Origin: Pseudoduganella albidiflava
GTDB lineage: Bacteria > Pseudomonadota > Gammaproteobacteria > Burkholderiales > Burkholderiaceae_D
NCBI RefSeq assembly: GCF_004322755.1
Contig: NZ_CP036401.1
Coordinates: forward strand, 6,448,001-6,512,000
Direction: 5' to 3'
DNA length: 64,000 nucleotides
Part shown: one piece after another, positions 8,898 through 19,148 of the stretch
Numbering within the stretch: position 1 is the stretch's first letter
Layout: the number at the start of each line of letters is the position of its first letter
Translations under genes and position numbers: made by a program
Notes under the pieces: model-generated
Seen by the model: the letters and a program-made list of their open reading frames with translations, nothing else
The model's database searches: none
Told to the model about the DNA's origin: nothing

Positions 8898-9134
8898 GGT
8901 ATTTTCCTTAAATATAAATGACGCCCCGGATCACATCGGTGGATGCGAACAGGCGCTAGTCTGACCCTCTAATCCGTCAGACGGTGGCTCAACAAGCCCG
9001 CCGACGAAAAATCGACAGGCAAAAATAGCCGGACAGTGTAACCGTTTCCGATCAACTGTTCCAGCGATTTTTACATCAGGGTGACGGTGGCCGGTTCGCG
9101 GGGAACCGGCCATGGTCAATGCATCCGATGGTGC
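8898..9134. other. rpsK-rpsD spacer with two inverted repeats
   Basis: The spacer holds a strong hairpin GGCCGGTTC (9089-9097) / GAACCGGCC (9103-9111) just after rpsK. A second inverted repeat, GTCTGAC (8959-8965) / GTCAGAC (8976-8982), lies closer to rpsD. Neither has a T-tract on the minus strand. They could be an S4 target or processing sites; this is inference. Confidence 0.45.
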
Positions 9135-9539
9135 TTAGATGCGGCGACGCTTCGGCGGACGGCAGCCGTTGTGCGGCACTGGCGTCACGTCCTGGATCTC
9201 GGTGATCTTGATGCCCAGGTTGTTCAGCGCGCGAACAGCGGATTCGCGACCAGGACCTGGGCCCTTGATACGCACTTCCAGGTTCTTGACGCCGCATTCC
9301 TGCGCAACTTTACCAGCCGCTTCGGCAGCAACCTGCGCTGCGAACGGGGTCGACTTACGGGAGCCCTTGAAGCCGGCGCCGCCCGAAGTTGCCCACGACA
9401 GGGCGTTGCCCTGGCGGTCGGTGATCGTGATGATCGTGTTGTTGAACGAAGCGTGAACGTGAGCGATGCCTTCAGCGACGTTCTTTTTGACTTTCTTGCG
9501 AACGCGCGCTGCTGCTGCGCTACTTTGTTGCTTGGCCAT
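9135..9539 (-). CDS. rpsK: 30S ribosomal protein S11
   Basis: 134 residues. It has the conserved core [22 protein letters not shown], the segment [14 protein letters not shown] and the C-terminal [19 protein letters not shown]11 lies in the platform of the small subunit and helps hold the mRNA path in the E site. It follows rpsM by 14 bases in the alpha operon. Confidence 0.98.
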   Translation of the reverse strand: MAKQQSSAAAARVRKKVKKNVAEGIAHVHASFNNTIITITDRQGNALSWATSGGAGFKGSRKSTPFAAQVAAEAAGKVAQECGVKNLEVRIKGPGPGRESAVRALNNLGIKITEIQDVTPVPHNGCRPPKRRRI

Positions 9540-9553
9540 AGTGGTTTCCTAGA

Positions 9554-9919
9554 TTATTTCTTCAGCGATTGAGCGGCTTTGCGCGGACCTTTGCGGGTAC
9601 GAGCATTGGTGCGGGTACGCTGGCCGCGGACCGGCAGGCCCTTGCGGTGACGCATGCCGCGGTAGCAACCCAGGTCCATCAGACGCTTGATGTTCATGGA
9701 CAGTTCGCGGCGCAGGTCGCCTTCAACAACGAACTTGCCGATCTCATCACGCAGCTTTTCCAGCTCGCTGTCGTCCAGGTCCTTGATCTTCTTGTTGGTA
9801 GCAACACCCGTCTGTGCGCAGATGAACTGCGCGCGCGGACGGCCGATACCGTAAATTGCCGTCAGGCCGATCACGGTGTGCTGGTGATTTGGGATGTTAA
9901 CCCCTGCAATACGTGCCAT
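9554..9919 (-). CDS. rpsM: 30S ribosomal protein S13
   Basis: 121 residues opening [20 protein letters not shown], with the helix-two-turn-helix RNA-binding region and the motif [19 protein letters not shown]. It ends in a basic tail ending [13 protein letters not shown]. S13 sits in the head and forms the bridge to L5 of the large subunit. It is the first gene of the classical alpha operon; rpmJ ends 14 bases upstream of it. Confidence 0.97.
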   Translation of the reverse strand: MARIAGVNIPNHQHTVIGLTAIYGIGRPRAQFICAQTGVATNKKIKDLDDSELEKLRDEIGKFVVEGDLRRELSMNIKRLMDLGCYRGMRHRKGLPVRGQRTRTNARTRKGPRKAAQSLKK

Positions 9920-9933
9920 TCGTTATTCCTCGA

Positions 9934-10047
9934 TTAACCTTGACGCTGCTTGTGACGCGGTTCGACGCAGATAACACGAACGACGCCTTTGCGCTTGATG
10001 ATCTTGCAGTTGCGGCAGATCCGCTTGACTGAAGCGTTAACTTTCAT
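9934..10047 (-). CDS. rpmJ: 50S ribosomal protein L36 (zinc-binding form)
   Basis: 37 residues encoded by a short frame that is easy to miss: it opens [20 protein letters not shown] and ends with [11 protein letters not shown]. The Cys-x2-Cys, the later Cys and the following His form the zinc ribbon of the C+ type of L36. Its place between infA and rpsM is the standard one. Confidence 0.95.
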   Translation of the reverse strand: MKVNASVKRICRNCKIIKRKGVVRVICVEPRHKQRQG

Positions 10048-10080
10048 TTTGCACTCTCTTCTTGGATTCGATACTTAAAA

Positions 10081-10299
10081 TTACTTGGTCCGGAACACAA
10101 TACGGGCCCGGGAGAGGTCGTACGGCGTCAACTCCACCGTTACCTTGTCACCGGGGAGAATGCGGATGTAGTTCATCCGCATTTTACCCGAAATGTGGCC
10201 GAGCACCACGTGGCCGTTTTCCAGCTTTACTCGAAACGTTGCATTCGGGAGATTCTCCAGAATCTCGCCCTGCATCTGTATGACGTCGTCTTTTGCCAT
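10081..10299 (-). CDS. infA: Translation initiation factor IF-1
   Basis: 72 residues from [19 protein letters not shown]; the frame is open upstream but IF-1 always starts here. A single S1-type OB fold fills the protein, with [20 protein letters not shown] in the middle and a basic end (RARIVFRTK). IF-1 occupies the A site during initiation. It lies 25 bases after secY, as in other betaproteobacterial spc operons. Confidence 0.97.
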   Translation of the reverse strand: MAKDDVIQMQGEILENLPNATFRVKLENGHVVLGHISGKMRMNYIRILPGDKVTVELTPYDLSRARIVFRTK

Positions 10300-10324
10300 G
10301 GTGACCTTATCGTGCCATTGCCAA

Positions 10325-11659
10325 TTAGCGGGTCGGAATGCCGCCCTTGAAGTTCGCCTTGCGCAGCAGTGAATCATATTGCTGCGACATCACGTAGTTC
10401 TGGACCTGGGCCATGAAGTCCATGGTCACGACCACGATGATCAACAGGGAGGTGCCGCCGAATACAAAGGACACTTTCCACTGGGCTTGCATAAACTCCG
10501 GCAACAGGCACACCAGGGTAATGTAGACGGCGCCTGCCAGGGTCAATCGGGTCAGGATCTTGTCGATGTAACGGGCAGTCTGCTCACCGGGACGAATCCC
10601 TGGCACAAAGGCCCCGCTCTTCTTCAAGTTGTCCGCTGTTTCCTTGCTGTTGAACACCAGTGCGGTGTAGAAGAAGCAGAAAAACACGATTGCCACAGCA
10701 TACAGCAGTGCATGGATGGGCTCGCCTGGGCTCAACGAAGCAGCCAGATCTTTCAGGAAGCGCACAACAGGGTTGCTGTTGTCCGCGCCACGTGCGAACC
10801 AGTCCACGATAGTGGCCGGGAACAAGATGATCGACGATGCGAAGATCGGCGGAATCACGCCTGCCATGTTCAGCTTCAGCGGCAGGTGGCTGGTTTGCCC
10901 ACCGTAGATCTTGTTGCCGACCTGACGTTTGGCATAGTTCACCAGGATCTTGCGCTGGCCACGTTCCACGAACACCACGACATAGGTCACGGCTGCGACC
11001 AGGATCACGATGATGATGGCGGAGATCGCACTGATCGCACCGGTCGACACCTGGGTGAACAAGCTACCCATTGCGCTCGGCAGACCGGCGGCGATACCGG
11101 CAAAGATGATGATGGAGATGCCGTTACCGAGACCACGCTCGGTAATCTGCTCCCCCAGCCACATCAGGAACATGGTGCCGGTCAGCAGCGTCACGACGGT
11201 GGTGAAGCGGAACGCCATGCCAGGATCGATCACCAGGCCAGGCTGGGCTTCCAGCGCGACGGAGATGCCGAATGCCTGGAACAATGCCAGGCCCACGGTG
11301 GCGTAACGGGTGTACTGGGTGATCTTGCGACGGCCAGCTTCCCCTTCCTTCTTCAGCGCTTCCATTTGCGGCGACACGATCGACAGCAACTGCATGATGA
11401 TCGAGGCCGAGATGTAGGGCATGATGCCCAGCGCAAACACCGTGAAGCGCGACAGGGCGCCGCCGGAGAACATGTTGAACATGCCCAGCAGGCCACCCTC
11501 TTGCGACTTGAACAGTGCGGCCAGCTGTACCGGGTCGATCCCCGGCACCGGGACGTGTGCCCCGATGCGGTAGACTACCAGAGCGCCCAGCAAAAACCAC
11601 AGACGGTTCCAGGGGAAACCGGCTGCGGCACTTTTAGCAAGCTGCGGATTAGTCGCCAA
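10325..11659 (-). CDS. secY: Protein translocase subunit SecY
   Basis: 444 residues with ten predicted membrane helices. The start is [21 protein letters not shown]. The plug and pore region has [15 protein letters not shown]; the cytoplasmic loop before helix 5 carries EEG-like and [10 protein letters not shown] segments. The later part shows [16 protein letters not shown] and the C-terminal ribosome-contacting loop [20 protein letters not shown]. SecY forms the protein-conducting channel with SecE and SecG. It is embedded in the spc operon between rplO and infA. Confidence 0.98.
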   Translation of the reverse strand: MATNPQLAKSAAAGFPWNRLWFLLGALVVYRIGAHVPVPGIDPVQLAALFKSQEGGLLGMFNMFSGGALSRFTVFALGIMPYISASIIMQLLSIVSPQMEALKKEGEAGRRKITQYTRYATVGLALFQAFGISVALEAQPGLVIDPGMAFRFTTVVTLLTGTMFLMWLGEQITERGLGNGISIIIFAGIAAGLPSAMGSLFTQVSTGAISAISAIIIVILVAAVTYVVVFVERGQRKILVNYAKRQVGNKIYGGQTSHLPLKLNMAGVIPPIFASSIILFPATIVDWFARGADNSNPVVRFLKDLAASLSPGEPIHALLYAVAIVFFCFFYTALVFNSKETADNLKKSGAFVPGIRPGEQTARYIDKILTRLTLAGAVYITLVCLLPEFMQAQWKVSFVFGGTSLLIIVVVTMDFMAQVQNYVMSQQYDSLLRKANFKGGIPTR

Positions 11660-11686
11660 TTTTCGCTCCGTTCAAGCTCAAGCGTC

Positions 11687-12118
11687 TCAGGCTACCGAGC
11701 CGCCAGCCGCTTCGATGGCTGCTTTCGCGCCGGCGGTCACTTTCAGGCCCTTGATGGACACTGCTTTAGTGATTTCACCAGATGCGATCACGCGCACGTC
11801 GCGGGCCAGCACGGACAGCACGCCAGCCTGCTTCAACACCAGCAGGTCGACTTCGCCGACTGCCAGGTTGTTCAGGTCGGACAGGCGAACTTCAGCCTTG
11901 AAGGTTGCGTTCAGCGATTTGAAGCCACGCTTCGGCAGGCGGCGCTGCAGAGGCATCTGACCGCCTTCGAAGCCGACCTTGTGGAAGCCGCCCGAACGCG
12001 ATTTCTGACCTTTGTGACCACGGCCGGCAGTCTTGCCCAGGCCGGAGCCGATACCGCGGCCAACACGGCGCTTGGCGTGTTTCGCGCCTTCGGCTGGTTG
12101 AATGGTATTCAATTCCAT
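11687..12118 (-). CDS. rplO: 50S ribosomal protein L15
   Basis: 143 residues: [20 protein letters not shown], then the Gly-rich extended arm ([20 protein letters not shown]) and the globular C-terminal domain. L15 is a late-assembly protein of the 50S subunit that threads along 23S rRNA. It is followed by secY 27 bases later. Confidence 0.98.
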   Translation of the reverse strand: MELNTIQPAEGAKHAKRRVGRGIGSGLGKTAGRGHKGQKSRSGGFHKVGFEGGQMPLQRRLPKRGFKSLNATFKAEVRLSDLNNLAVGEVDLLVLKQAGVLSVLARDVRVIASGEITKAVSIKGLKVTAGAKAAIEAAGGSVA

Positions 12119-12145
12119 TGTGTTCTCCAGATCGTAAGCCGGGGC

Positions 12146-12322
12146 TTACGATACAACCTTAACGAGGTAAGCGACCTTGTTGATCATGCCGCGTACCGAT
12201 GGCGTGTCCTGCAGCTCGGAAACCGAGTTGACACGGCGCAGGCCCAGACCACGCACGGTAGCGCGGTGGTCTTGGCGGGTGCCGATCAGGCCCTTCACCA
12301 GTTTGACTTTGATAGTGCTCAT
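12146..12322 (-). CDS. rpmD: 50S ribosomal protein L30
   Basis: 58 residues from [17 protein letters not shown] second ATG lies two codons upstream, but AAGGGG stands 6 bases before the inner ATG and directly against the outer one, so the inner start is preferred. It carries the conserved [15 protein letters not shown] and the end segment [16 protein letters not shown]. Confidence 0.95.
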   Translation of the reverse strand: MSTIKVKLVKGLIGTRQDHRATVRGLGLRRVNSVSELQDTPSVRGMINKVAYLVKVVS

Positions 12323-12332
12323 GGTCATCCCC

Positions 12333-12851
12333 TTAAGCCAGAATGTCTTCTACCGACTTGCCGCGTTTCGCAGCGATCTCGGCAGGAGTGCTCATTTTCG
12401 ACAGGCCGTCCAGGGTGGCGCGCACCAGGTTGTACGGGTTGTTCGAACCGGTGGATTTCGCCACCACGTCCGTCACGCCCATCACGTCGAAGATAGCGCG
12501 CATTGCGCCACCAGCGATGACGCCAGTACCAGGCTTGGCCGGGCTCATCATGACGCGCGAGGCGCCATGGCGGCCGGTCACCGTGTGCTGCAGCGTACCG
12601 TTCTTCAGAGGCACCTTGATCAGGTTGCGACGGGCTTCTTCCATTGCCTTCTGCACACCGACCGGAACTTCCTTCGACTTGCCCTTGCCCATGCCGATGC
12701 GGCCATCGCCGTCACCAACCACGGTCAGCGCCGCGAAGCCCATGATACGACCACCCTTGACCACTTTGGTCACGCGGTTGATCGCGATCATTTTTTCGCG
12801 CATGCCGTCATCCGGCTTGTCGCTTTGCATTTTTGCTTGCATTTTTGCCAT
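12333..12851 (-). CDS. rpsE: 30S ribosomal protein S5
   Basis: 172 residues. It has the double-stranded RNA-binding N domain ([20 protein letters not shown], then [19 protein letters not shown]) and the C domain ([20 protein letters not shown]). The N-terminal loop is the region where spectinomycin-resistance changes occur in other bacteria; nothing abnormal is seen. S5 contributes to decoding accuracy. Confidence 0.98.
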   Translation of the reverse strand: MAKMQAKMQSDKPDDGMREKMIAINRVTKVVKGGRIMGFAALTVVGDGDGRIGMGKGKSKEVPVGVQKAMEEARRNLIKVPLKNGTLQHTVTGRHGASRVMMSPAKPGTGVIAGGAMRAIFDVMGVTDVVAKSTGSNNPYNLVRATLDGLSKMSTPAEIAAKRGKSVEDILA

Positions 12852-12861
12852 GATCGTACCC

Positions 12862-13224
12862 TTAGAACTTCAGACCGGCTTCACGCGCGGCATCAGCCAG
12901 CGCCTTCACACGGCCGTGGTAACGGAAACCGGAGCGGTCGAACGCTACTTCGGTGATACCTGCCTTGATTGCCTTTTCGGCGACGCGCTTGCCCACCAGT
13001 GCGGCAGCGGCGGCGTTACCACCCTTGCCCGACTTGCCGGCCAGTTCGGCGCGAACTTCTGCTTCCACGGTAGACGCCGAAACCAGAACTTTAGCGTCCG
13101 GGCTGATCAGGTTCGCGTAAATGTGCAGGTTAGTGCGGTGGACCGACAGGCGGTTCACTTTCAGTTGCGCGATCTTGATGCGGGTTTGACGTCCGCGGCG
13201 CAGACGAGATTGCTTTTTATCCAT
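12862..13224 (-). CDS. rplR: 50S ribosomal protein L18
   Basis: 120 residues, opening [20 protein letters not shown] and ending [20 protein letters not shown] with the final EAGLKF. It binds 5S rRNA together with L5 and forms part of the central protuberance. It lies 10 bases from rpsE and 13 from rplF. Confidence 0.98.
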   Translation of the reverse strand: MDKKQSRLRRGRQTRIKIAQLKVNRLSVHRTNLHIYANLISPDAKVLVSASTVEAEVRAELAGKSGKGGNAAAAALVGKRVAEKAIKAGITEVAFDRSGFRYHGRVKALADAAREAGLKF

Positions 13225-13237
13225 CGTCAGCCCCTAA

Positions 13238-13771
13238 TTACTTCTTCTTGGTTTCTTTGATCTTAACCACTTCGTCCACATAGCGGACGCCCTTGCCTTT
13301 ATAAGGCTCAGGGGAGCGGTAAGCACGAACTTCTGCGGCAACCTGGCCGACCTGTTGACGGTCGATACCCTTGATCACGACTTCGGTCGGGGTCGGGGTG
13401 GCCACGGTCACGCCAGCCGGCATTGCATGCACGACCGGGTGGGAGAAGCCCAGCGACAGGTTCAGCTTGTCGCCTTGTGCCTGTGCCTTGTAACCCACGC
13501 CGACCAGCGACAGCTTCTTCTCGAAGCCCTTGGTGACGCCGGTGACCATGTTGTTGACCAGTGCGCGCAGCGTGCCGGACATGGCGTTCGCTTCACGGGA
13601 TTCGTTGGCCACATCGAACGACAGCGTGCCGTTGTTGTTTTCAACTTTAACCAGGCCGTTCAGGCTCTGGGTCAGGGTGCCCAGCGGGCCCTTGACGGTG
13701 ATCGCTTGTGCGGAGATGGCGACTTCGGCGCCAGCCGGCACGGCGATCGGCATTTTAGCTACTCGAGACAT
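13238..13771 (-). CDS. rplF: 50S ribosomal protein L6
   Basis: 177 residues, the normal length. Two repeated alpha/beta domains are present, with the conserved [20 protein letters not shown] and the C-terminal [20 protein letters not shown] followed by [13 protein letters not shown]6 sits near the factor-binding site, beside the sarcin-ricin loop. Confidence 0.98.
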   Translation of the reverse strand: MSRVAKMPIAVPAGAEVAISAQAITVKGPLGTLTQSLNGLVKVENNNGTLSFDVANESREANAMSGTLRALVNNMVTGVTKGFEKKLSLVGVGYKAQAQGDKLNLSLGFSHPVVHAMPAGVTVATPTPTEVVIKGIDRQQVGQVAAEVRAYRSPEPYKGKGVRYVDEVVKIKETKKK

Positions 13772-13781
13772 GTGTTACTCC

Positions 13782-14177
13782 TTAAGCCACGAAGCAGATG
13801 ACTTCGCCACCGACGCCGGTAGCGCGCGCTTTGCGATCGGTCATGACGCCTTGCGGGGTCGACACGATTGCCACGCCCAGGCCGTTCATCACGGTCGGGA
13901 TTTCATCCTTGCCTTTGTAGACGCGCAGACCCGGACGGGACACGCGCTCCAGGCGCTCGATGACAGGACGGCCGGTGTAGTACTTCAGGCCGATTTGCAG
14001 TTCCGCTTTGCCTTCGTTGGAGGACACTGCGAAATCTTCGATGTAGCCTTCGTCCTTCAGGACGGAGGCGATCGCCACTTTGACTTTCGACGACGGCATT
14101 GCAACGGTGGTCTTCTTCACACCCTGTGCATTGCGGATACGGGTCAGCATATCGGCGATAGGATCGCTCATACTCAT
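13782..14177 (-). CDS. rpsH: 30S ribosomal protein S8
   Basis: 131 residues: [20 protein letters not shown], then the central [15 protein letters not shown] region ([20 protein letters not shown]) and the end [21 protein letters not shown]8 organises the central domain of 16S rRNA and in Escherichia coli represses the spc operon at rplE. An inner Met two codons in is an alternative start. Confidence 0.97.
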   Translation of the reverse strand: MSMSDPIADMLTRIRNAQGVKKTTVAMPSSKVKVAIASVLKDEGYIEDFAVSSNEGKAELQIGLKYYTGRPVIERLERVSRPGLRVYKGKDEIPTVMNGLGVAIVSTPQGVMTDRKARATGVGGEVICFVA

Positions 14178-14191
14178 TGCTTATTCTCCTA

Positions 14192-14497
14192 TTACCAGCT
14201 GGCTTTGGTCATACCCGGGATTTCACCACGCATGGCGAATTCACGGAGCTTGGTGCGGGCCAGACCGAATTTACGGAAGGTGCCACGTGGACGGCCGGTG
14301 ATGGCGCAGCGGTTACGCTGGCGGGTCGGAGCGGAGTTACGCGGCAGGGCCTGCAGTTTCAGGCGGGCTTCGTAACGCTCTTCTTCCGACTTCGACTGGT
14401 CGTCGATGATGGCTTTCAGGGCGGCGCGCTTGGCGGCGAATTTCTCCACCAGGTCGGCACGCTTCTGTTCACGGTTAATCAGTGCGAGTTTTGCCAT
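14192..14497 (-). CDS. rpsN: 30S ribosomal protein S14 (long, zinc-free form)
   Basis: 101 residues with the basic C-terminal block [20 protein letters not shown] and [20 protein letters not shown]. The length and the lack of a CxxC pair place it with the C-minus, zinc-independent S14 group, unlike L36 of the same operon, which keeps its zinc ligands. S14 lies in the 30S head. Confidence 0.97.
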   Translation of the reverse strand: MAKLALINREQKRADLVEKFAAKRAALKAIIDDQSKSEEERYEARLKLQALPRNSAPTRQRNRCAITGRPRGTFRKFGLARTKLREFAMRGEIPGMTKASW

Positions 14498-14503
14498 GAT
14501 CGG

Positions 14504-15043
14504 TTAGTTCCTGAACGGGAATTTGAATGCGGCGAGCAGAGCTTTCGCTTCGTCGTCGGTCTTGGCGGTCGTGGTGATCGAGATGTTCATGCCACGCAGC
14601 GCGTCGATCTTGTCGTACTCGATTTCCGGGAAGATGATCTGCTCTTTCACGCCGATGTTGTAGTTACCGCGGCCATCGAACGAGCGGCCGGACACACCAC
14701 GGAAGTCACGCACGCGCGGCAGTGCCACGGTGATGAAGCGATCCAGGAATTCATACATGCGGGCGCCACGCAGGGTCACCATGGTACCGATCGGGTAGCC
14801 TTCGCGGATCTTGAAACCAGCGATAGCTTTACGCGACTTGGTCGTCACAGGCTTCTGGCCGGCGATCTTGGTCAGGTCGCCAACAGCGTGCTCCAGGACC
14901 TTCTTGTCAGCGATTGCTTCGCCCACACCCATGTTCAGGGTGATTTTGGTCAGGCGCGGCACTTCCATTACCGACTTGTAGCCGAATTTCTCGGTCAACT
15001 CGGCAACGACCTTCTCTTTGTATACTTGTTGCAGACGGGCCAT
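14504..15043 (-). CDS. rplE: 50S ribosomal protein L5
   Basis: 179 residues from [24 protein letters not shown] two codons upstream is open, but AAGGGG sits 9 bases before this ATG and only 3 before the TTG. Landmarks are [40 protein letters not shown] and the end [21 protein letters not shown]5 carries 5S rRNA into the central protuberance. The ribosome site overlaps the end of rplX. Confidence 0.97.
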   Translation of the reverse strand: MARLQQVYKEKVVAELTEKFGYKSVMEVPRLTKITLNMGVGEAIADKKVLEHAVGDLTKIAGQKPVTTKSRKAIAGFKIREGYPIGTMVTLRGARMYEFLDRFITVALPRVRDFRGVSGRSFDGRGNYNIGVKEQIIFPEIEYDKIDALRGMNISITTTAKTDDEAKALLAAFKFPFRN

Positions 15044-15049
15044 TTTCAA

Positions 15050-15364
15050 TTACCCCTTCACTACTTCGCCGGAGGACTTGAAGACGCGGACTTTTTTACC
15101 GTCCACTTCCTTGAAGCCCACGCGATCGGCCTTGCCGGTCGCAGCGTTGAACAGAGCAACGTTGGACACGTGAATCGGCATGGTCTTGTCGACGATGCCA
15201 CCAGTTACGCCCGTCATCGGGTTCGGCTTGACGGCCTTCTTGGCCACGTTCACGCCTTCCACCACGACGTGCTCAGCGTCTACACGCTGGGTCACTACGC
15301 CGCGCTTGCCCTTGTCCTTGCCGGTCAGGACGACGACTTCGTCGTTTTTGCGAATCTTATCCAT
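15050..15364 (-). CDS. rplX: 50S ribosomal protein L24
   Basis: 104 residues starting [20 protein letters not shown], the KOW motif that gives L24 its RNA-binding SH3-like fold. The rest contains [20 protein letters not shown] and [21 protein letters not shown]24 starts 50S assembly by binding the 5' end of 23S rRNA. Confidence 0.97.
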   Translation of the reverse strand: MDKIRKNDEVVVLTGKDKGKRGVVTQRVDAEHVVVEGVNVAKKAVKPNPMTGVTGGIVDKTMPIHVSNVALFNAATGKADRVGFKEVDGKKVRVFKSSGEVVKG

Positions 15365-15373
15365 TGTGACTCC

Positions 15374-15742
15374 TTACAGGACTTCCGGTGCCAGGGACAC
15401 GATCTTCATGAACTTCTCGGTGCGCAGCTCGCGCGTCACCGGGCCAAAGATACGGGTACCGATCGGTTCCAGCTTGGAGTTCAGCAGGACGGCAGCGTTG
15501 CCATCGAACTTGACCAGGGAACCGTCCTGGCGACGCACACCCTTAGCGGTGCGCACAACCACGGCGTTATAAATTTCACCTTTTTTGACACGGCCGCGTG
15601 GCTGTGCCTGTTTAACCGTGACCTTGATCACGTCGCCGATGCCAGCGTAACGGCGCTTGGAACCGCCCAACACCTTGATGCACATAACTTCTTTCGCACC
15701 GGTGTTGTCGGCTACCTCGAGCCGGCTTTCAGTTTGAATCAT
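15374..15742 (-). CDS. rplN: 50S ribosomal protein L14
   Basis: 122 residues opening [20 protein letters not shown], a hallmark of L14, and ending [20 protein letters not shown] then PEVL. L14 forms intersubunit bridges with 16S rRNA. It is the first gene of the spc operon here: a 259-base gap with a terminator separates it from rpsQ. Confidence 0.98.
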   Translation of the reverse strand: MIQTESRLEVADNTGAKEVMCIKVLGGSKRRYAGIGDVIKVTVKQAQPRGRVKKGEIYNAVVVRTAKGVRRQDGSLVKFDGNAAVLLNSKLEPIGTRIFGPVTRELRTEKFMKIVSLAPEVL

Positions 15743-15960
15743 AGTATTCTCTTTCCCAACTTAAGCCGAAGAATCCACACAATGCGGACCTCTCGGTCAG
15801 TCTTGGTCCCGCCAACGACGCTGCTGCATCATTGTTTGGGTGCTTGACCTTCATACAGTACTGACCGCGAAACCGCGTCTGTGGATAGACACTTAGCGGC
15901 GATACATGAACGAAGCCCGCAAGTATTACATACAACCTGCGGGCCTGCAAGAACTAATTG
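15743..15960. promoter_or_regulatory. Upstream region of the spc operon
   Basis: The gap between rpsQ and rplN, after the S10 terminator, should contain the spc promoter on the minus strand. I see a hairpin-forming pair CCCGCA (near 15918) / TGCGGG (near 15938) but no convincing -35/-10 pair. A small open frame on the minus strand (to 15950) has no recognisable content. Confidence 0.4.
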
Positions 15961-15993
15961 GAAAACGGACGGGAACGCAACGTTCCCGTCCGG
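15961..15993 (-). terminator. Terminator at the end of the S10 operon (after rpsQ)
   Basis: Perfect 12-bp stem CGGACGGGAACG (15966-15977) / CGTTCCCGTCCG (15981-15992) around a CAA loop. On the minus strand it is followed by TTTT. It lies 9 bases past the rpsQ stop. Confidence 0.75.
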
Positions 15994-16001
15994 CTTTCTT
16001 T

Positions 16002-16274
16002 TTAGACGATTTGTGCAGCTTGCACTACACGGGTCACCGTCCACGCCTTCGTCTTGGAGATCGGACGACCTTCCGAGATTTCCACCGTATCACCGGCTTT
16101 GACCTGGTTGGTTTCGTCATGTGCGTGGTATTTAGCCGAACGCACGATGATCTTGCCGTACAGAGGGTGCTTGACGTGACGCTCGATCAGCACGGTGACG
16201 GTCTTGTCCATCTTGTCGGACACCACTTTACCGATCAGCGTGCGCTTGAGCGACTGTTTCACTGGTTCGTTCAT
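16002..16274 (-). CDS. rpsQ: 30S ribosomal protein S17
   Basis: 90 residues with an OB fold: [20 protein letters not shown], then [20 protein letters not shown] and [20 protein letters not shown]. Its start overlaps the rpmC stop by 4 bases, so the two are translationally coupled. S17 is an early 30S assembly protein and the last gene of the S10 operon. Confidence 0.98.
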   Translation of the reverse strand: MNEPVKQSLKRTLIGKVVSDKMDKTVTVLIERHVKHPLYGKIIVRSAKYHAHDETNQVKAGDTVEISEGRPISKTKAWTVTRVVQAAQIV

Positions 16275-16462
16275 TTGGCTTCCTTCGTGTTCATTACCGT
16301 TTTGACGCGTGCGATGTCGCGGCGGACCTTCTTCAGCTGCGAGTTGTTGCTCAGCTGTTGCGTGGCGCTTTGCATACGCAGGCCGAACTGTGCCTTCAGC
16401 AGGTCGTTCAGTTCTTTCTGCAGAGCAGCCTGGTCTTTGCCGCGGAGTTCAGATGCTTTCAT
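16271..16462 (-). CDS. rpmC: 50S ribosomal protein L29
   Basis: 63 residues of helical hairpin: [20 protein letters not shown] and the end [21 protein letters not shown]29 lies at the peptide exit and, with L23, contacts trigger factor and SRP. The start matches the family. Confidence 0.98.
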   Translation of the reverse strand: MKASELRGKDQAALQKELNDLLKAQFGLRMQSATQQLSNNSQLKKVRRDIARVKTVMNTKEAK

Positions 16463-16474
16463 ATTTCACTCCAA

Positions 16475-16894
16475 TTATTGGCCAACCTGGCGCACCACGA
16501 AGGTGGTTGCCAGCGGCAGTTTGGCAGCAGCCAGGCGGAACGCTTCGCGTGCCAGCTCTTCGCCAACGCCGTCCATTTCGTACAGCACTTTACCTGGCTG
16601 GATTTCAGCCACGTAGTACTCCGGGTTACCCTTACCGTTACCCATACGGACTTCAGCCGGCTTGTTCGAAATCGGCTTGTCCGGGAAGATACGGATCCAG
16701 ATACGGCCGCCACGCTTGATGTGACGGGTCATGGCACGACGGGCAGCTTCGATCTGGCGAGCCGTGATACGGCCACGCGCGACGGCTTTCAGACCGAATT
16801 CGCCGAACGACACGGCGGTGCCGCGCGTATGCGAAATACCGGTGTTACGGCCTTTCTGCTCTTTACGATACTTCCTGCGAGATGGTTGCAGCAT
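16475..16894 (-). CDS. rplP: 50S ribosomal protein L16
   Basis: 139 residues. It opens [20 protein letters not shown] and has the conserved [40 protein letters not shown] and [21 protein letters not shown]16 is needed for the A-site side of the peptidyl transferase centre. Confidence 0.98.
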   Translation of the reverse strand: MLQPSRRKYRKEQKGRNTGISHTRGTAVSFGEFGLKAVARGRITARQIEAARRAMTRHIKRGGRIWIRIFPDKPISNKPAEVRMGNGKGNPEYYVAEIQPGKVLYEMDGVGEELAREAFRLAAAKLPLATTFVVRQVGQ

Positions 16895-16908
16895 GCTTTT
16901 TCTCCTGC

Positions 16909-17697
16909 TTATTCAGCTGCAGCCGGCTTCGCAGCGCGGCGAGCGGCTGGGGCGCCTGGTTTGGCGCCCGGACCTGGACGTGGGCCACGGCCCGGCTTAC
17001 CGTCGTCGCGACGCGGACCGCGTGGCTTCTTCTCGTCGGCCGGGGTGTCGATGACTGGTGCTTCGCCGGTGGCGGAACGGTCACCCTTGTACACCCACAC
17101 CTTGACGCCGATGATGCCGTAGGTGGTCGATGCTTCGGACGTGCCGTAGTCGATGTCCGCCTTCAGGGTATGCAGAGGCACGCGGCCTTCGCGATACCAT
17201 TCGGTACGGGCGATCTCGATGCCGTTCAGACGGCCGGAAGACATGATCTTGATGCCGACGGCGCCCAGGCGCATTGCATTCTGCATTGCGCGCTTCATGG
17301 CGCGGCGGAACATGATCCGCTTTTCCAGCTGCTGGGCGATCGAATCGGCGATCAGCTGCGAATCGATTTCCGGCTTGCGGATTTCCTCGATATTGACGTG
17401 CACCGGCACGCCCATGATCTTGGTCAGTTCCGACTTCAGCACTTCGATGTCTTCGCCCTTCTTGCCGATCACAACGCCCGGACGGGAGCTGTACACGGTG
17501 AAGCGGGCGTTCTTCGCAGGACGCTCGATGACGATGCGGCCGACGGAGGCGTTCTTCAGCTTCTTCTTCAGGTAGGCGCGTGCCTTCAGGTCTTCGTTCA
17601 GCATCGAAGCGAAGTTACCGTTGGTCGCGTACCAGCGGGAAGCCCAGTTACGGGTAACGGCCAGACGGAAGCCGGTTGGATGAATTTTCTGTCCCAT
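16909..17697 (-). CDS. rpsC: 30S ribosomal protein S3 with an extended C-terminal tail
   Basis: 262 residues, against about 233 in Escherichia coli. The first 210 residues are canonical: [22 protein letters not shown] domain with [20 protein letters not shown], and the C domain with [10 protein letters not shown]. The extra roughly 45 residues form a Pro/Ala/Gly/Arg/Lys-rich disordered tail (for example [19 protein letters not shown]). S3 lines the mRNA entry site and has unwinding activity with S4 and S5. Confidence 0.98.
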   Translation of the reverse strand: MGQKIHPTGFRLAVTRNWASRWYATNGNFASMLNEDLKARAYLKKKLKNASVGRIVIERPAKNARFTVYSSRPGVVIGKKGEDIEVLKSELTKIMGVPVHVNIEEIRKPEIDSQLIADSIAQQLEKRIMFRRAMKRAMQNAMRLGAVGIKIMSSGRLNGIEIARTEWYREGRVPLHTLKADIDYGTSEASTTYGIIGVKVWVYKGDRSATGEAPVIDTPADEKKPRGPRRDDGKPGRGPRPGPGAKPGAPAARRAAKPAAAE

Positions 17698-17706
17698 CTT
17701 GGCTCC

Positions 17707-18036
17707 TTAGTTTCCGACCGTCAGGTAGACGTGGCAGGACTGCTTCGAGATACGGTCGCCACGGCCCTTTGCGCGCGCGGTGAAGCGCTTCAGGATCGGG
17801 CCCTTTTCGACGTAGATCGTTTTCACGTACAGCTCGTCGATATCGGCACCATCGTTGTGCTCGGCGTTCGCAATGGCGGACTCCAGCACCTTCTTGATGA
17901 TGGTGGCGCCTTTTTTCGGGCTGAACTGCAGGATATTCAGCGCGGCGTCAACCTTCTTGCCGCGGATCAGGTCAGCCACCAGGCGACCCTTTTGATCCGA
18001 CAGGCGCACGCCTTTGAGGATTGCTTTGGTTTCCAT
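17707..18036 (-). CDS. rplV: 50S ribosomal protein L22
   Basis: 109 residues: [20 protein letters not shown], then [20 protein letters not shown] and the beta-hairpin [20 protein letters not shown] that lines the exit tunnel. No macrolide-resistance-type insertion or deletion is apparent in the hairpin. It shares one base with the rpsS stop. Confidence 0.98.
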   Translation of the reverse strand: METKAILKGVRLSDQKGRLVADLIRGKKVDAALNILQFSPKKGATIIKKVLESAIANAEHNDGADIDELYVKTIYVEKGPILKRFTARAKGRGDRISKQSCHVYLTVGN

Positions 18037-18311
18037 TATTTCTTCGCCTTTTTGTCAGCAGCGTGGCCCTTGAACGTACGGGTCAGCGCGAACTCGCCGA
18101 GCTTGTGACCAACCATGTTCTCGGACACGTACACAGGCACGTGCACCTTGCCGTTGTGCACGGCAATCGTCAGGCCGATGAAGTCAGGCATGATCGTCGA
18201 ACGGCGGGACCAGGTTTTGATTGGCTTCTTGTCTTTGGTCGCTTGCGCGGCTTCGACTTTCTTCACCAGGTGGGCGTCGCAGAACGGCCCTTTTTTCAAT
18301 GAACGGGTCAT
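18036..18311 (-). CDS. rpsS: 30S ribosomal protein S19
   Basis: 91 residues starting [20 protein letters not shown] and including [20 protein letters not shown] and [21 protein letters not shown]19 is in the 30S head with S13 and contacts the A-site tRNA. The stop overlaps the rplV start. Confidence 0.98.
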   Translation of the reverse strand: MTRSLKKGPFCDAHLVKKVEAAQATKDKKPIKTWSRRSTIMPDFIGLTIAVHNGKVHVPVYVSENMVGHKLGEFALTRTFKGHAADKKAKK

Positions 18312-18320
18312 GATTTATCC

Positions 18321-19148
18321 TTATTTCTTGCCGCGGCGCGAGACGATCATCGAAGAAGTGCGCTTGTTCGAACGCGTCTTCTTGCCCTTGGTCTGCTGGC
18401 CCCATGGCGACACTGGGTGACGACCAGCGGCGGTACGGCCTTCACCACCACCGTGCGGGTGGTCGATCGGGTTCATCACGACACCACGGACGGTCGGGCG
18501 GACACCGCGCCAACGCATCGCACCGGCTTTACCGATCTTGCGCAGGCTGTGTTCGGCATTGCCGACTTCGCCCACGGTTGCGCGGCACTCGATATGCACG
18601 CGGCGCACTTCGCCGGAGCGCAGACGCACCTGGGCGTAAGTACCTTCGCGGGCCATCAGCACGACTGCGGCACCGGCGGTACGTGCCATCTGGGCACCTT
18701 TACCTGGCAGCATTTCGACGCAGTGGATCACGGTACCAACCGGGATGTTGCGGATCGGCAGGGTGTTGCCGGCCTTGATCGGCGCTTCCGAGCCGTTCAT
18801 CAGCGTATCGCCGACGGACAGGCCTTTCGACGCGATGACATACTTGCGCTCGCCGTCGGCGTAGCACAGCAGGGCGATGTGCGCCGTGCGGTTCGGATCG
18901 TATTCGATACGTTCCACTTTCGCCGGGATACCATCCTTGTTGCGCTTGAAGTCGACGATACGGTAGTGCTGCTTGTGACCACCACCGATATGACGGGTGG
19001 TGATGTGGCCGTTGTTGTTACGGCCGGCGGTCTTCGATTTTTTCTCAACCAGCGCTGCCAGCGGACGACCCTTGTACAGGTCGGCGTTGACAACTTTCAC
19101 CATGCCGCGACGGCCTGGGGAGGTTGGCTTCATCTTAACGAGTGCCAT
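18321..19148 (-). CDS. rplB: 50S ribosomal protein L2
   Basis: 275 residues. It opens [20 protein letters not shown] and carries the SH3-like RNA-binding centre and the C-terminal [20 protein letters not shown]. That segment contains the conserved histidine region linked to peptidyl transfer. It ends with the basic [20 protein letters not shown]. The start overlaps the rplW stop by one base (TAATG). Confidence 0.98.
   Translation of the reverse strand: MALVKMKPTSPGRRGMVKVVNADLYKGRPLAALVEKKSKTAGRNNNGHITTRHIGGGHKQHYRIVDFKRNKDGIPAKVERIEYDPNRTAHIALLCYADGERKYVIASKGLSVGDTLMNGSEAPIKAGNTLPIRNIPVGTVIHCVEMLPGKGAQMARTAGAAVVLMAREGTYAQVRLRSGEVRRVHIECRATVGEVGNAEHSLRKIGKAGAMRWRGVRPTVRGVVMNPIDHPHGGGEGRTAAGRHPVSPWGQQTKGKKTRSNKRTSSMIVSRRGKK

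Noticed and set aside
15729..15950. 73-residue minus-strand frame in the spc leader
   Set aside because: It overlaps the rplN start, lacks a ribosome site and resembles no protein; more likely untranslated leader.
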